From Dictyophora rubrovolvata (lineage: Eukaryota; Basidiomycota; Agaricomycetes; Phallales; Phallaceae), in the NCBI GenBank assembly GCA_029959195.1, contig CP114118.1, positions 2,232,001 through 2,296,000 of the forward strand: a stretch of DNA of 64,000 bases, in the 5' to 3' direction. Both the position numbers and the translations under genes were made by a program. Below, in pieces: positions 32,497-49,036 of the stretch. Numbering within the stretch: the stretch's first letter is position 1; every line of letters begins with the position of its first letter. The notes below the pieces were generated by a model, which made no database searches, was not told the origin of the DNA, and saw only the letters and a program-made list of their open reading frames with translations.

Positions 32497-34670
32497 GGCC
32501 TTGGTATCCTTAAATTTAAGGTTCTGGGATCTATTTAAATTGCCTGTTGCCTCCTCCACTATGTTGAAATTTTATCTGTACCGTTCTCGTTGCACTCCTT
32601 TGGGTTATTCAATATACACTTTTTTTTTCTATTACGATATCACGGGATTTGGCCTTTTTTGATGATTTAGACGGCTTTTTTACGTACCAATAGAAACGAA
32701 CTTCTCAGGGGTTTCATCATGAGAAGAGTTCCTTGTAAATACTATGTATATTTTAGGACACTGCTCAATATGACAGGATGCCCTTTTTCTCTTTTTCAAT
32801 CGGATACTGATTTTGAGCGTGAACTAAAATGGCGTCTCGACTCAACCGTTGGTGTGCCACTTTTCCGGGACTATCATATTCCGTAACATATGTACATATA
32901 TTTGTGCAAGCCAAGAGACAAGGCTCGAGTGTGCTCCCTCCGCTCTTTTATTCGGAGAAAAGCTATCATCAGAAGCTTCCCTAAAGGTATTCGCGACGCA
33001 CATGCATCACTCCTCCTTTGTGTACCGCGCGGATTGCTTTCTTGGCAGGTACCTCGCACATGTGCGTCGAGTTAAAATGGAATGACAAATCTACAATCTA
33101 CATACAGAATGGATATCTGCCCACTGATTTCCCCGTTTGGTGTTGTGTTCGGATTTTTGCGTCGTAATTGGAAAGAAAAGGTTCCGAAAATTTTAGTGCG
33201 GATCCTGATCGAGCCTGAGCTGACATTCCTGATATTTAAGTACTAGTTCCGCTATTGTGCCTGTGTGTGTATGTACATATTATGCGTGTATGCTAAACCG
33301 TCTGGGTAATACAGTCTTTCCGCATAATATTTGATACGAGAGCCGAGGTCGATTCATGGTAATCTATGCATCGTTGAATTTGAAAGATAAATATGTATGT
33401 TGTCTATGCACACTTCTACTCTCGAGATTACTTCCTTGCCATATGACTATCTTAAGTTCTTGATTTTCTTACACAGTCAAGAGAAAATCCACACCACAGA
33501 TTATGTCTCTCGGTTTGAATCTTGCTAGTGGATCAGGAAGTTTAAAAGCTTAGGACTGTCTGCCATTATCGGTGAAGACGCGGCTGGGTATTGAGGAAAT
33601 AAAACAGGACGTTTTCATCATAAACAAAGGAGGTCGAGTTTGAGCTTTATGGTTCGAAATCAGGCAGAAATTTAATGTTTGTTTCTATCTCTTCAAGTTC
33701 AAGTTCGAACTAAGGATGTTTTTGGCCGTTCCCGCTAATCGCGTGGTGAAAGTAAAACTCTGATTAATATCATACCTATACCGCTTTGTCTTATATATGA
33801 AGGGAGAAGGTCGGAAAGCATGTCTGTGGATCGGACCGCTAGTATACCGGTGGATATTGCGACTACCATTGACCCATTAGACTTCTGGGGGAGGAAAAAT
33901 ACAGGAGACAAAACATTTTAAAGAGGTTCTAAACACGTCGGGTCAAGCAGGTGAATAGTTCTTCAATGTTAGATTTAAGAGAAAATGATTTGCAGGAAGT
34001 AGCTAGCGAAACTTTACGGTTTAAAATCCGATTATCACAATGACCTCTTTACACGACGGGCTAATCAAATTGTTGCGGATCAGACATGATCGTGGGGTTC
34101 GGAAGTATTTTCCGAAGTTCATTGGACGTACATAATTGCGCCTGATGGATTACTGATTTGACGAATCCGGCAGGAGAGCCCGCGAAAAACAATCCAATTT
34201 TGGAAGGAAGAAAGCTATTTGAATTTTTTTTTGCCATTGTGTACGTTCGCCGCGACTTTGAGAGGGGGTTAGTCGGTGTTCTAGGTGAACACCTCGAATC
34301 CGGGAACAGTAAGGTAAACCACAATTATCATCGGTGACTTTTTCCTTTTTTCTAGAAAAGGTCGAAGTAGTTCCTAATGGATTGGCGGGAATAGTAGACA
34401 GACTGAAAATGCTAGAAGCTGGGATCATATCGGTCAAAAGGCTTGTGGTCAGGCTGTCCGAAACGTGACGACAAAAGGCGTAGTCAATCTAGTCAGTATT
34501 GAGCTCATGGTCTGATCAAGGACTTTTGAGAGGTAACATACTGCAGCTTGTGGGGCCAAAAACCGTAATTTTCATTTTCAACGCAAATGCACGGGCCATA
34601 GCCGTAGTGCTAGCTCAACTTAACAAGGTCTGTTTTCTCGTTCTTTCTGATAGACCGTATTATATTGATC
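32497..34670. other. Long intergenic region between PHO84 and the DUF3445 gene
   Basis: 2,174 bases, the largest gap in the window, between two convergent stop codons. The AT content is higher than in the flanking genes. Only short frames occur, including a 58-codon minus frame (34237-34061, MAKKNSNSFLPSKIG) with no recognisable family. No transposase, RNA gene or tandem array recognised. Confidence 0.45.
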
Positions 34671-36468
34671 TCAGTACGGATAGTTACTATTCCTGTCATC
34701 AGGTTTGACGATGCCGCTCATGACTTGTTCTTGGTGTAATCGGTCGAGCCAGGGAAGTAGTACCTCTGCGAATAGAGCTCTGTCCTTTCGAGCCGCTACA
34801 TCATCGCCCCATCCCTGGTTTCGAAGTCAAAATACAGCCCGGAGAAACCATCTTCGTTGGAAAAAAAAATCTCACTCTAATGGCAGCTGCCAATCTTCCA
34901 GGAACTCCCGGCTCTGTCGCGATTTCTGTGACTGGATGAAGATAAGTTCGGATAGTGAACAGAATACAGCCGGTGATAGGCATTCGGCGAAGAGTTTGAC
35001 GTTCACTCCTAAAATATATACGAGAAACACTGAGAAATTCTTTATTAAAGGAGTTTCAGGCAAAAATAGGGGAAGAGAACGGACTCTTTGATTTGTTCCA
35101 ATTGCGTCCAGGTCTGAATGGATTTGGTTTCAGGGCGTGGCATCTTGGTTCGCTGATCGAAATCATCTTCGCTGCCATGAGCTTCGTCTAACCAAGCAAG
35201 ATCGGGCTGGAACTGGGAGAGGGTGTCTGAAGATTGGAGGAAAAGAAAGCAACGGTTGATAATCAAGGCTCACTTGAAAATGATACTTAGAATGGAAATG
35301 AATTTATATATATACATATAATGCGAAAGATGTGTATATGCTCACGTTGTTCCGTTGTACAGGTTTATCGACAGGTAGTTTCGAAAAAAATCTGACGAAA
35401 CATGAATTTTAGCGAATTAGGACATGAATACATACCTGTTCATTGAAAATTCCAAAATATCTTTGTATTTGTATACATTGCCTCGAAGGTGTATTTCCGG
35501 CAGAGGTAGACCAATTTTATCCTCCAATCTCCATGAACCTATGTACCGATGTGATCTCAAGAACTCCTGCATGACATGTGGCTAGACAAGGCCTACCGGG
35601 GACGCAGATACTGCCAGCTTGCATATAATATAAGCCATCGGATCCTTCTATCATCACAGCAAGATCATCAGCTAACAGACCGGCAACTGTCATAGGGTCT
35701 TCGTGGTCCAAGTCCCATTTGTCACCCGTGGGTATGATTTGGATGGATTTCACGCGACCGCCATTTTGGCCTACTATGCTGTCTCCACAGCCCAAGCCAC
35801 CGGAATCATGAACACGCTCGACGCGAAAGACAGAAGGATATTGATGGGCCACTTGTGTAAACGAGAAGGGTAAGAGGATAGAGAAAGAAGGTTAAAACTA
35901 CTTGCAATATGAAGCCAGTTCGGTGCATACTTCCAAGGCTGCACGCTCGGCGCCTGGGAGTGTGCGCACAACCTTGTCACCGCTGCAGGGTAATTGATGA
36001 GGACGGGAGTAGCGCAGAAATTAGACCTTTGTGTCCTCTTCTTACCGAGACTTTATCCTGGATTTTCGAATGGCGAGATATTCCAAGTAGTGGCAGTCCA
36101 ATTCTATCCAGGAGTCCCATGGCATGGGTCGAATGCCCATGTTTATAGGGTAGCCGTTCCAGCTTTTTTTTTACACAAATAATTCCGAAAGTCAGTCATC
36201 CCGCCGCGTTTCTGTGAGAACAGTCTCTCTCACCGAAATGGCCGATAAGGAATGGGTTTTGTCGCGTGCACATCGAAATCTAGCCGTGGTTTAATAGGTG
36301 GGTATTTAAATTGCACTGGAGTCAAGAACGGTTAGTGTCTTGAGGGGAGATAGATTTCTTTGGAGACATACCATGACCATTTTTCGGGCTCCTTCGCTGT
36401 CGACGGAGTAGCCAGAACGCTATCAGCACAGCCAGCACGGTGATCAGCAGATCTTTGATGGCCAACAT
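34671..36468 (-). CDS. DUF3445 protein, haem-dependent oxidative N-demethylase-like
   Basis: Member of the DUF3445 family, named for a bacterial haem-dependent oxidative demethylase of dimethylamine; the fungal substrate is unknown. The ATG at 36468 gives a membrane anchor ([20 protein letters not shown]) and a basic stop-transfer, then [94 protein letters not shown] with [49 protein letters not shown], and [40 protein letters not shown]. These are the signature blocks of the family. One intron (35852-35905) has a GC donor. It ends [12 protein letters not shown]. Divergent from the MYST gene (284 bases). Confidence 0.87.
35852..35905 (-). other. GC-AG intron in the DUF3445 gene
   Basis: A 54-base intron starting GCAAGT and ending ACACAAG on the minus strand. 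Joining the flanks gives [17 protein letters not shown], which matches the family; the only nearby GT donor (GTAGTT, four bases on) puts the downstream exon out of frame. Confidence 0.75.
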
Positions 36469-36752
36469 TAATGCAGACAGAAAAAAACAACAACAACTTC
36501 GGGGAAAAGCGCGGTGGACAGGAACCACAGAACTTCTTCTTAAAGAATCTACCCCGAGCACAGTGCGCTTGGTCGATTCGATTCGATTCTATTCCCGAAA
36601 ATGCGCTGGCCAGTGACTTCAATTCCGGCCGAGACAAGGCTGCAAAGTCGCCGCTGGCGCTTAGACAACTCCGCCGGGGCGCTTGGGAGTGATCGTCTAG
36701 CAAAGCTGCCCTCAGACGTCGGCGGCCTCAGCGAGCAGCGACTCTGCGACAA

Positions 36753-40947
<4,195 letters not shown>

Positions 40948-41117
40948 CTGTCTTCTTTTACCAAGTAACTTTTTACTCCCTCCTTATATTCGCTTCTACT
41001 TGCTTTCGCTAAGTCCATAAATTTGTAGCTTTGGATTGGTTTTCTTTTCCTTTTTCTTTTCAAAATTGGGCCATTTTTCTGGTGATTGTCGCATTATTAT
41101 CCATTACGAAACACATT

Positions 41118-41478
41118 TCATACATCTATTTTCCTGTATCCTTTAATCTGTGTATTATACCAGTTCAAAAAATATGTATGGTATTGAGAAAGAAATAAGA
41201 AATATTGTTTTCACGAACCTTACTTTGCTCTAACAAGGCAAGGTATCTTTCTGACCACTCTTTGCAATTCTCGTAGTGATTTACGCCCTCCGTCTTTTGG
41301 CATTTCGATAGTTGTTCTTGCACGATGCGGAATTCCATGACCTTGATCCATTGTTCGCGAATGATGTGGTCACGCTCGGCGAGTATTTCTGTGAAACATG
41401 AAATAAATCAAGTAAAAATTTATTAGATGGTGAGCGAAGTTTCCTTTTACCGTTTAGTTTCTCTGCTTTTGAGGCCAT
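41118..41478 (-). CDS. NADH:ubiquinone oxidoreductase 12-kDa subunit (NDUFB10/PDSW-like)
   Basis: Accessory subunit of mitochondrial complex I. The start MASKAEKLN at 41478 runs into an intron, then EILAERDHIIREQWIKVMEF, RIVQEQLSKCQKTEGVNHYE, NCKEWSERYLALLEQSK, a second intron and a last exon IKGYRKIDV, stop at 41118-41120. The block Q-x-C-Q-x-x-EG-x-NHY-x-NC is the hallmark of fungal 12-kDa subunits. About 90 residues, the normal size. The Cys pair (SKCQ, ENCK) fits disulphide-bonded intermembrane-space subunits. A small gene, partly hidden by its introns. Confidence 0.82.
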
Positions 41479-41941
41479 GATTGGATTGGAGGTGAAAGGG
41501 AAACCTGAATAAGCGCCGTTGAGCGCGTTTATGGCGTCAGTCCCGCTAGACTATTCGAAAACAACGACGACACCAATGCTAGCTGTTTGATGATTACTTC
41601 CTCCTCATGTCAATCTTGAAGTATAGAGATTTGGGCCATTTATCCTTTCATTAAGCATACAACGGTGGCTTTCGAGCTTTCAGCTTGAAAATGATTTGCC
41701 AACATTGATACATGATTCATGATTATCGGGATGATGCCATCGTCGACGAGAGCATTATATATAACAACAGTATGTTATTTATTTCCTTAGCCTAATCCTA
41801 ATAGTACATATATGCCCATGCAGTCTACTGTTCATCTCGGCCGATTTCTCACGTTAGTCAGACATCCGGCAACCAGCGAACCATGATACGACCCGCAGTA
41901 ACTATTATGACGCATATAAATTACGCAGATGGGCAAGTTGT
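41479..41941. promoter_or_regulatory. Divergent promoter region of the complex I subunit and AIFM3-like genes
   Basis: 463 bases between two divergent starts. AT-rich, with no specific site I would claim. Both flanking genes are predicted mitochondrial, which may mean shared control. Confidence 0.35.
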
Positions 41942-44494
41942 ATGCTTCTTGTCCGGAGACAATTACTTTCTGCTCGACTCTTTTGCCGTTTCAGAAGACA
42001 AATGTCCGCAACAACGATCGCAGTTTTGAATGAGAATGAACTAGAGAATGGACAAATGTTCGTTTTCTTCTTTTTCTTCTTTGAGAGTCTTGTTGGCGAC
42101 AATGTATATGCTCGAGGGTCTAATATGCTTATTTTTTGCAGGAAGGAAGTTGAATTTGGTGAAGGTGGAAAAGTCCTTTTGTCCAGGCTTGGTAGTCAGA
42201 TCCATGCAACTAGTGCCTTCTGCACCCATTACGGTGCACCATTGGCCAAAGGCGTTCTTGCGGCCGATGGAAGAGTAACGTGGTAATAAATCAAATCTCC
42301 TCTTCATGTTCATATGTCGTCTCGTTAAGTCATCTTTATTACTGTTTGAAGCCCTTGGCATGGAGGTATGTCGTTTTAGCATGATCCAAAAGCCTGAGAG
42401 GGGATATACCGTTCTAACATCGCCTCCAGCTTGTTTCAATGTTTGCACGGGGGATATAGGTAACACTTCATGTACTACCTTCTTCAGTCCACATGTTAAG
42501 CCCTGTTGCTGCAGAGGACGCACCTGCACCTGACGCGATTCACTCTTTCAAAGCTGAAGTCAAAGATGGCAAGATCCTCGTCACAGCTAAGCAGTCAGAT
42601 ACGCTCAAGAAAAACAAGTCCCGTTTTCCCACTTTAAGAAGCTCGAGCTTTACGGCGGAAGGACCCGGAGTCGTCATCGTTGGCGGTGGAGCTGGTTCTT
42701 TGCATGTAGTTGAAAGTTTACGAGAGGTACGGCTTTGAACCCTTTCAGATGCGATGATTTCTTTTTATTTTATTTATCTTTTAACAGAATGGTTACAACA
42801 AGTCGATCACCGTTATAAGCTCGGAAACTTATGCTCCTATTGACAGGTGAGTACGCGTAGAACTATGGCCGCTGTTGTTTTTTACTCACCATTGATTGTT
42901 AGGACGAGACTCAGCAAGGCTCTCGTAACTGACGCAAGTAAACTTGAATGGCGATCCCTTTCCCAATTACAGGACAAATTCGGCGTCACATTCCGCACTG
43001 GCAAGGTATATAGGTCCCTTCTTTTACGCGTCGTTTATGTTGCCGTGACATGAACTGACGAGAAAATAGCTCGTTACAAGTGTCGACACGCAGAACAAGA
43101 AAGTAATTATCAACAAGGAAGAGAAGGTGGAATACGAACATCTCGTTTTGGCCACCGGCGGAACGCCTCGTCGACTTCCCATACCCGGGTTTGAACTCAA
43201 TAATGTATATACACTTCGCCATGTTCAAGATGCCCAAAAGATCGATGCCAGTATGTGTAACCCAGCCTTATAAGCTCGACCCCGAGGGATGTATTTTTTA
43301 ATGCTTTATAGGTGTATCGGAAGGCAAGCGACTGGTAGTAATCGGTAGTTCTTTCATTAGTATGGAACTCGTGGTTGCTGTCTCGAAACGAAAGCTTGCG
43401 TCAATTGACGTTATCGCCATGGAGGACTATCCCTTTGAAAGAGTGCTTGGAGTTGAGATTGGTAAAGCCCTGAAGAAGGTGGCCTTTTATTTATTCCGTT
43501 CTCGTGTCCTATATACTCAAGGTTCGAATGTTGTAACAAACAGTTTCACGAGAGCCAAGGGATCAAATTTCATCCTTCAACACAAGTTAGGAAAATCCAG
43601 GCCTCTCAGTCCAACCCGTCCCTCGCATCTGGAGTAGAAATTGGAAATGGAACGTTTCTTGAAGCCGACGTCATTGTTGCGGGAGTGGGTGTACAACCCG
43701 CAACCGACTTTCTTAAAGATAGTACAATATCCCTCGAGAAAGATGGCAGTATCAAGGTGGACGAGTTCCTGCGCGTACCTGGGGTGGAGAACGTGTATGC
43801 CTTAGGGGATATTGCAACATACCCAGAGAAAACGCTTGGAGAACTGAGACGTGTTGAGCATTGGAACGTTGCTTCGAACCATGGCAGAGCCGTTGGGCGG
43901 ACGATTGCGGGCAAAGGTGAACCTTTCGCCAAGATTCCCGTGTTTTGGAGTGCACGTGTGTATACTTTCCTCTGTGATTGTGGTTGTACATTTTTCGATG
44001 ATCAATTTTTGTAACATGACCAGAGGGCCAGCAGCTGCGGTATGCAGGTAATGGCGTGGGTTACGAAGACGTTATCATCAAGGGCAATCCTGCTGAATTA
44101 AAGGTATGACTCGCGCGTACGTTTGCCATGGTTTGAAATACTTATCTGAGACTTGAAAAGTTTGTCGCGTACTACACCAAAGGAGATAAAGTGATTGCGG
44201 TGGCAAGGTGAATGAGCGACTTGGTCATGTTTTGGTCAAATAAGGATATCATGATGGCTGACTACTACTACTTTTTTCTTCTTTTTTTTTGTATAACCAG
44301 CATGCAAGCCGATCCCATCGTTAGCAAGTGCTCTGAATTGTTGCGGATGGGCAAAATGCCCACTGCATCTGAGATCAAAGCAGGCAAGGTAAGAAGATTT
44401 ATCGATGGATCGTTATAATTATAATTATAATGCAATGATGCATTGCAAATGTTGACAGGATCCACTAAGTGTAAACATTGCAACGGTGCTGTAG
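41942..44494 (+). CDS. Rieske-domain NAD(P)H:ferredoxin-type reductase, AIFM3-like
   Basis: FAD-dependent pyridine-nucleotide disulphide oxidoreductase fused behind a Rieske iron-sulphur domain. The start MLLVRRQLLSARLFCRFRRQ looks like a mitochondrial targeting leader. Rieske ligands are in CTHYGAPLAKG and CPWHGACFN, the latter split over a micro-exon (42351-42364). Then APAPDAIHSFKAEVKDGKI, the dinucleotide site GVVIVGGGAGSLHVVESLRE, APIDRTRLSKAL, LATGGTPRRLPIPG, a second NAD site RLVVIGSSFISMELVVAV, VIVAGVGVQPATDFL, VENVYALGDIATYPE (FAD site 2) and VEHWNVASNHGRAVGRTIAG. It ends KDPLSVNIATVL. About 545 residues. AIFM3 has the same Rieske-plus-reductase order; a role in cell death is not shown. 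Confidence 0.88.
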
Positions 44495-45607
44495 ACGAAA
44501 GAGAAAGCGAATATGAAGAAGCGTGCCAGTGGTTGAAATTGATTACTGTGTTATTACTACGGACGAACTACTAGAACTCGAATGTTGAAGTTATAACTGA
44601 AGGTGTGCGCGAGTCATAGGCGGCGGTAAATTACGAAGAGCAATACTTATCTCGATCATTTCACACCTTGCCTGCGTTTGATTTGTAACTAACTTGTTCA
44701 GCGCTCAGCTAAATAATAGTATTACAGTTATGGGATAAATTGTGATGGCACGGGCTCGAATTTTGCCGTTTTGCCATAAAGTCTGCGAGCATCATTCCGG
44801 CAGGGAAGGGGAGTGGCAGGGATTCCGTGACAAAAGTAGTGCTACTACATAGGGGAATAGGGGGCCATATAATGCACAGGAAATTTGGTCAGAATCTGTG
44901 CAAAATAAAAGCCACAAGTTTTGTGTAAATTGCTGTGACTAGCCTGAGTGACTAGTCTGTGGCTGCGGAGACCCGCCACGACTACAGTGATCATCTTCTT
45001 TGCTTGCCACGCACCCGGTGCCGATTGTGTCAAATTTCTCAAAAGATTGAGCAGATTCGTGACAAATTGGTTTTTCTGGCTCGGGACACAATTTGAACAA
45101 AAGGACACTTGGACGGACCGCGCTCAAAACTTTCCGGCACATGTTCGTCCACCATTCATATAAGCATGATTTATGATGATTACATGATTAGTATGGGTTC
45201 ATTTGGCTGAAAATGTTCGTTGCCCAAAATATCATGCGTAGCAAATTTGCACGTACTGTCCTACCCGCGATTGTCACTGATTCATAATCGATCAGCGTAT
45301 AACCCGTCCAAAGGTAAACCCAATTGTTCCCCTCGCAGAATCTCTAAAAAAAAAGTACATGTAGCGGTGTACAGAGGGGACTAGCATCACATAGTACAAA
45401 TGTACATACGTGAAAGGAGCAAACACGTAGTTATTAAACGTGTGACTAGCTCTGAAAATTAGGGTTCAAAAACGAGTCCCAAACAGAATAAAATAAACTA
45501 AAATAAAATATATAAAAAGTGTCCTTTTTAAAAGGAGAGAAACAGGAAGGATTATGTTATAAAAACCAAACGAGTGTGTAACTGAAATTGGCTCCGCGTC
45601 ACCGTCG
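44495..45607. other. Intergenic upstream of the LAMMER kinase gene
   Basis: 1,113 bases between same-direction genes. A TATA-like TATAAAAA lies at 45511-45518, about 90 bases before the kinase ATG, in an AT-rich stretch. Minus-strand frames at 44845-45142 have no recognised motif. Confidence 0.45.
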
Positions 45608-47750
45608 ATGACGCCCGCCTCGTCCGTTTCCTACGCATTCCTGCAGGCCATCCACCCTTCTTCTTCCCGTTTATCCACCATCTCCTCAGAAATGTATTCC
45701 CAACAGGCAATCGGAATGCCTTCCACCCCAACCAGGAAGAGAAAGCGTCTCACTCACGTCTCCTACAGCGAAGTCAAGGAGCTCGACTCCGAGGGCAACC
45801 TACGAGAAGTCATCATCATCGAGGACACCCCACCTCCTTCAGCCTCTGCTACTGCCTCTGCTTCCGTCGTTGCTGGCATGGGCACCGCTTCTATTGACAA
45901 CTATTTACCCCCAAGAAGAACCCGTGCTCAAGTCGCTGCCGCTGCCAAAGCTGCCATGTCAGCGAACAACAATGGCGTCCCTTCATCGTCTGGCAGCGTT
46001 GTCGTCCAATCTATCAACAAGAAGAGAAAACGCGAAAATGGTGATGAAACTCCAATACTGAATGGTCTATATGCCAAAAAACCCAACTTGGGCATTCCGG
46101 CTACCAGACAGTGGCCTCCTGTCGATAACGAAGCCCTCACTCTGGTGTGTTCTAAAACTTCTTTCGACGTTTTCTTTCAGAACTGACTAATTATGCCTTT
46201 ATCTTTGTGTCATTCAATAGACCACTCCTTCTCAAATTACTCAAAATCAGTCGTCTTGCGACGACAAGGAAGGTCACTACATCGTCATTGCTGACGATAT
46301 GATCTATAATCGATGTGCGTTTTCAGTAGTTTTTTGACTTCTTTTTTTTTTGCCTAACTTATTCCTTTATTTCTTAAAAAAAAAACAGACCGCACTGTTC
46401 GACTTTTAGGCCAAGGGACATTTGGTAAAGTAGTAGAGGCCATTGATACCAAACATCAAACTCGAGTGGCTGTCAAGATCATTCGCGCTATTCCCAAGTA
46501 CCGTGATGCCAGCAAAATCGAAATCCGAGTACTAAACCGGCTCAAAGAACGCGATCCGCAAAACCTTCAGTAAGTTTATTATATTACGAGTTCTCATTCA
46601 TTCATCCATCATCAAATAATTAACAACTACCCCTTCTTTTCTCCAGTAGGTGCATCCATCTTTTGGAATACTTTGATCATCGAAATCATATTTGCATTGT
46701 TACCGAACTACTTGGAAAATGCGTCTATGACTTTTTAAAAGAGAACGACTTCACGCCCTTTCCGAGAGCGCACATTCAATCATTCGCTCGTCAGCTGTTG
46801 GACAGCGTGGCATGTTAGTACCAGCTTCTTTTTTTCGTCCCCTCCCATTCCATTTGATGATTTGTTTCCCTTTTTTTTTATAATAGTTTTGCATTCCCAA
46901 CGTTTAATTCATACCGATCTCAAACCGGAAAATATACTACTCGTATGCAATGACTTTCGGCTACGTCCCATGGCCCAGGCTACGGCTCATGGTCGTGTAA
47001 GTCTTCACTTTCCCACATGTTTCGTTCTTTGTTCATTTACTCAATTTTTTTTTTCAATAGCGTGGCTCGGCTGCGCCTAGGCAACGACGTGAATTAGAGT
47101 CGACAGAGATTCGTCTTATAGACTTTGGTAGCGCTACTTTTGAAGAAGAATATCATTCAACCGTTGTATGCACTCGACATTACCGTGCACCGGAAATCAT
47201 ACTGGGTAAATATACAAGTCCAATTCTTTGCATTCGTGCGTGTTCTCATAACGGATCGAATATATAGGACTAGGATGGTCTTTTCCTTGCGATGCTTTTT
47301 CGCTAGGTTGTATACTCGTTGAATTCTACACGGGACAAGCCCTCTTTCAAACGCATGATAACCTGGAACATTTAGCTATGATGGAGGCTGTCATGGGTAA
47401 GATGCCGGACAAGTTTGCTCGTGCAGGTGCACGTAGCAAGGCGGACTTTTTTAAGGAAGGTGCCAAGTTAGCATGGCCATCGTCCAAGTCGACAAAGCAA
47501 AGTAGGAAGGATGTCAAGGCCACCAGGTCACTTGGCGTAAGCTATCTTTTATTTCGATCTTGCGGGTCATGCAAGTGCTGATATAGGTTGGGTTGTTCGT
47601 GTATAGGAAATTATCCCACCGACAGATATCCTAAATCGCCACTTTCTGGATCTCGTCAGGAGATTGTTAACGTTCGATCCCGTCTATCGCATCACAGTAG
47701 TTGAAGCATTGAAGCATCCATATTTTCAGACCAAGGCCCCACCAGAATGA
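45608..47750 (+). CDS. LAMMER (CLK) dual-specificity protein kinase
   Basis: Kinase related to CLK, KNS1 and Lkh1, which phosphorylate SR splicing factors and Tup1-type repressors. The ATG at 45608 gives [18 protein letters not shown]; a second in-frame ATG is at 45691. The N-terminus is Ser/basic-rich with KRKR-type nuclear signals. Kinase motifs follow in order: [15 protein letters not shown] (glycine loop), RVAVKIIRA (catalytic Lys), [11 protein letters not shown] (catalytic loop, HTD instead of HRD as usual in LAMMER kinases), [19 protein letters not shown] (DFG), [11 protein letters not shown] (APE), [20 protein letters not shown], then [11 protein letters not shown], the LAMMER box with Ala in place of Arg. 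It ends [20 protein letters not shown] with a stop at 47748-47750. Short introns throughout. Confidence 0.88.
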
Positions 47751-49036
47751 ATCTCTACCCCAAGCTTCTCCTATTCCTTTCGCCATTAACTACTATTAAC
47801 ATATAGGATGCATGCTCAATATTTCTTCTTCTTCTTCTCATGTTTTTACTCCAACTGTACAACATCATGGTGCAAGACTGTTTTCTCCTTTTTTTGTTCT
47901 CTTCTGTCTTTTAGGGCCCTTTGGTCATTGGTTCTTCTCTTTTTTACTTCTTTTTCAATATTCCTTTCTTCCTGTTGTTTTCGTAGCATACACCGTTTTG
48001 GCTCACCTTCAGGGTGTCTTACGTTATACTCCGGCCTCTCTCTCTCTCTCCTTCACACACCTTTGGCGTTCTTGCAGTATCTCCTCTCCCTTTGTTCATT
48101 CTGATCTATTATTTCCCATCCCAGGCCTTGGTTATTTCAGCTGCTTCATTCATTGCTATACTTCGACGAGGAGATGTCTAGATCCATTGTATATCTCTTT
48201 ATTATGTTACCATATCGCTGTTTTATCGGAGGTTCAGGACTCGTTCTTGCGCGCTAACATCACGAATTGTTTATACACCAATACACCATTAGAGGGGGGC
48301 ATGCACACGAGAAAAATGCACAATCTAATTCCCTTTTTTTTTAAAGTGCATGCGAGGGCAAATGGACCGGGCCCGAGTTCGCCAATTTGTACTAGGCACA
48401 ACCTACATACCCACCACACAAAGGTCTCTTCAGTCCATTAATATTATACATATAACTTTTCCTGCAGCATGATATATTGTAATTCTCTTGCTCATGAATG
48501 TATCTGTATATTCGCGCACATCATTATTATATATCACAAAAAACGCAAATATCATAATTTATATATAGACAGCATTTGAAATTTGAAGAAATATCATATA
48601 TGACGTGTGTGAATTACGAAATTTTATATATGGATTTTGTGATTTCGAAGTATTCAAAGCTAATTAAGTAAATGTATGCCTTTTGCAATTGAGGATTCTA
48701 AAGACGCCGTCAATGGCATTTTCATATCTACATGGTGTTTATTGTTATAGCTGTCGCTATTTAGTCGAGCGTAGTCTTCTTTTGGAATTATTGAATGAAA
48801 ATACAATCAAGGAACGTATAATTACTAGCTAAATCTTGACAAATTCAAAGTCGGGGATCTCCCAAGAATCAAGATACAGTTGCAGTCAGAAGAAGAAACG
48901 ATTGGACAATTGAATTGGGTTAAAATACATTGGCACGTCTATGAACCTTCACTTGAAGGAAAAAAAAACTTATGTTAATTACATTAATAGAAACGCACTA
49001 CTAGCTTCAACATAAATTAAATTACTGATCGTTTTT
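47751..49036. other. Convergent intergenic between kinase and alpha/beta hydrolase genes
   Basis: 1,286 bases of 3' flanks, with pyrimidine-rich stretches at 47818-47960 and very AT-rich sequence after 48440. The long plus frame (47812-48441) translates to low-complexity Ser/Phe/Leu sequence with no domain and is not called. Confidence 0.45.

Noticed and set aside
33650-33720. GGTTCGAA-like B-box sequences suggesting a tRNA
   Set aside because: No matching A box or cloverleaf at the right distance.
34061-34237. 58-codon minus frame (MAKKNSNSFLPSKIG)
   Set aside because: No family motif and no clear context; may be chance in an AT-rich gap.
44845-45163. Frames on both strands in the kinase upstream gap
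   Set aside because: No domain, no conserved composition.
47812-48441. Long plus-strand open frame downstream of the LAMMER kinase
   Set aside because: Pyrimidine-rich 3' flank gives a Ser/Phe/Leu low-complexity product without any domain or start context.
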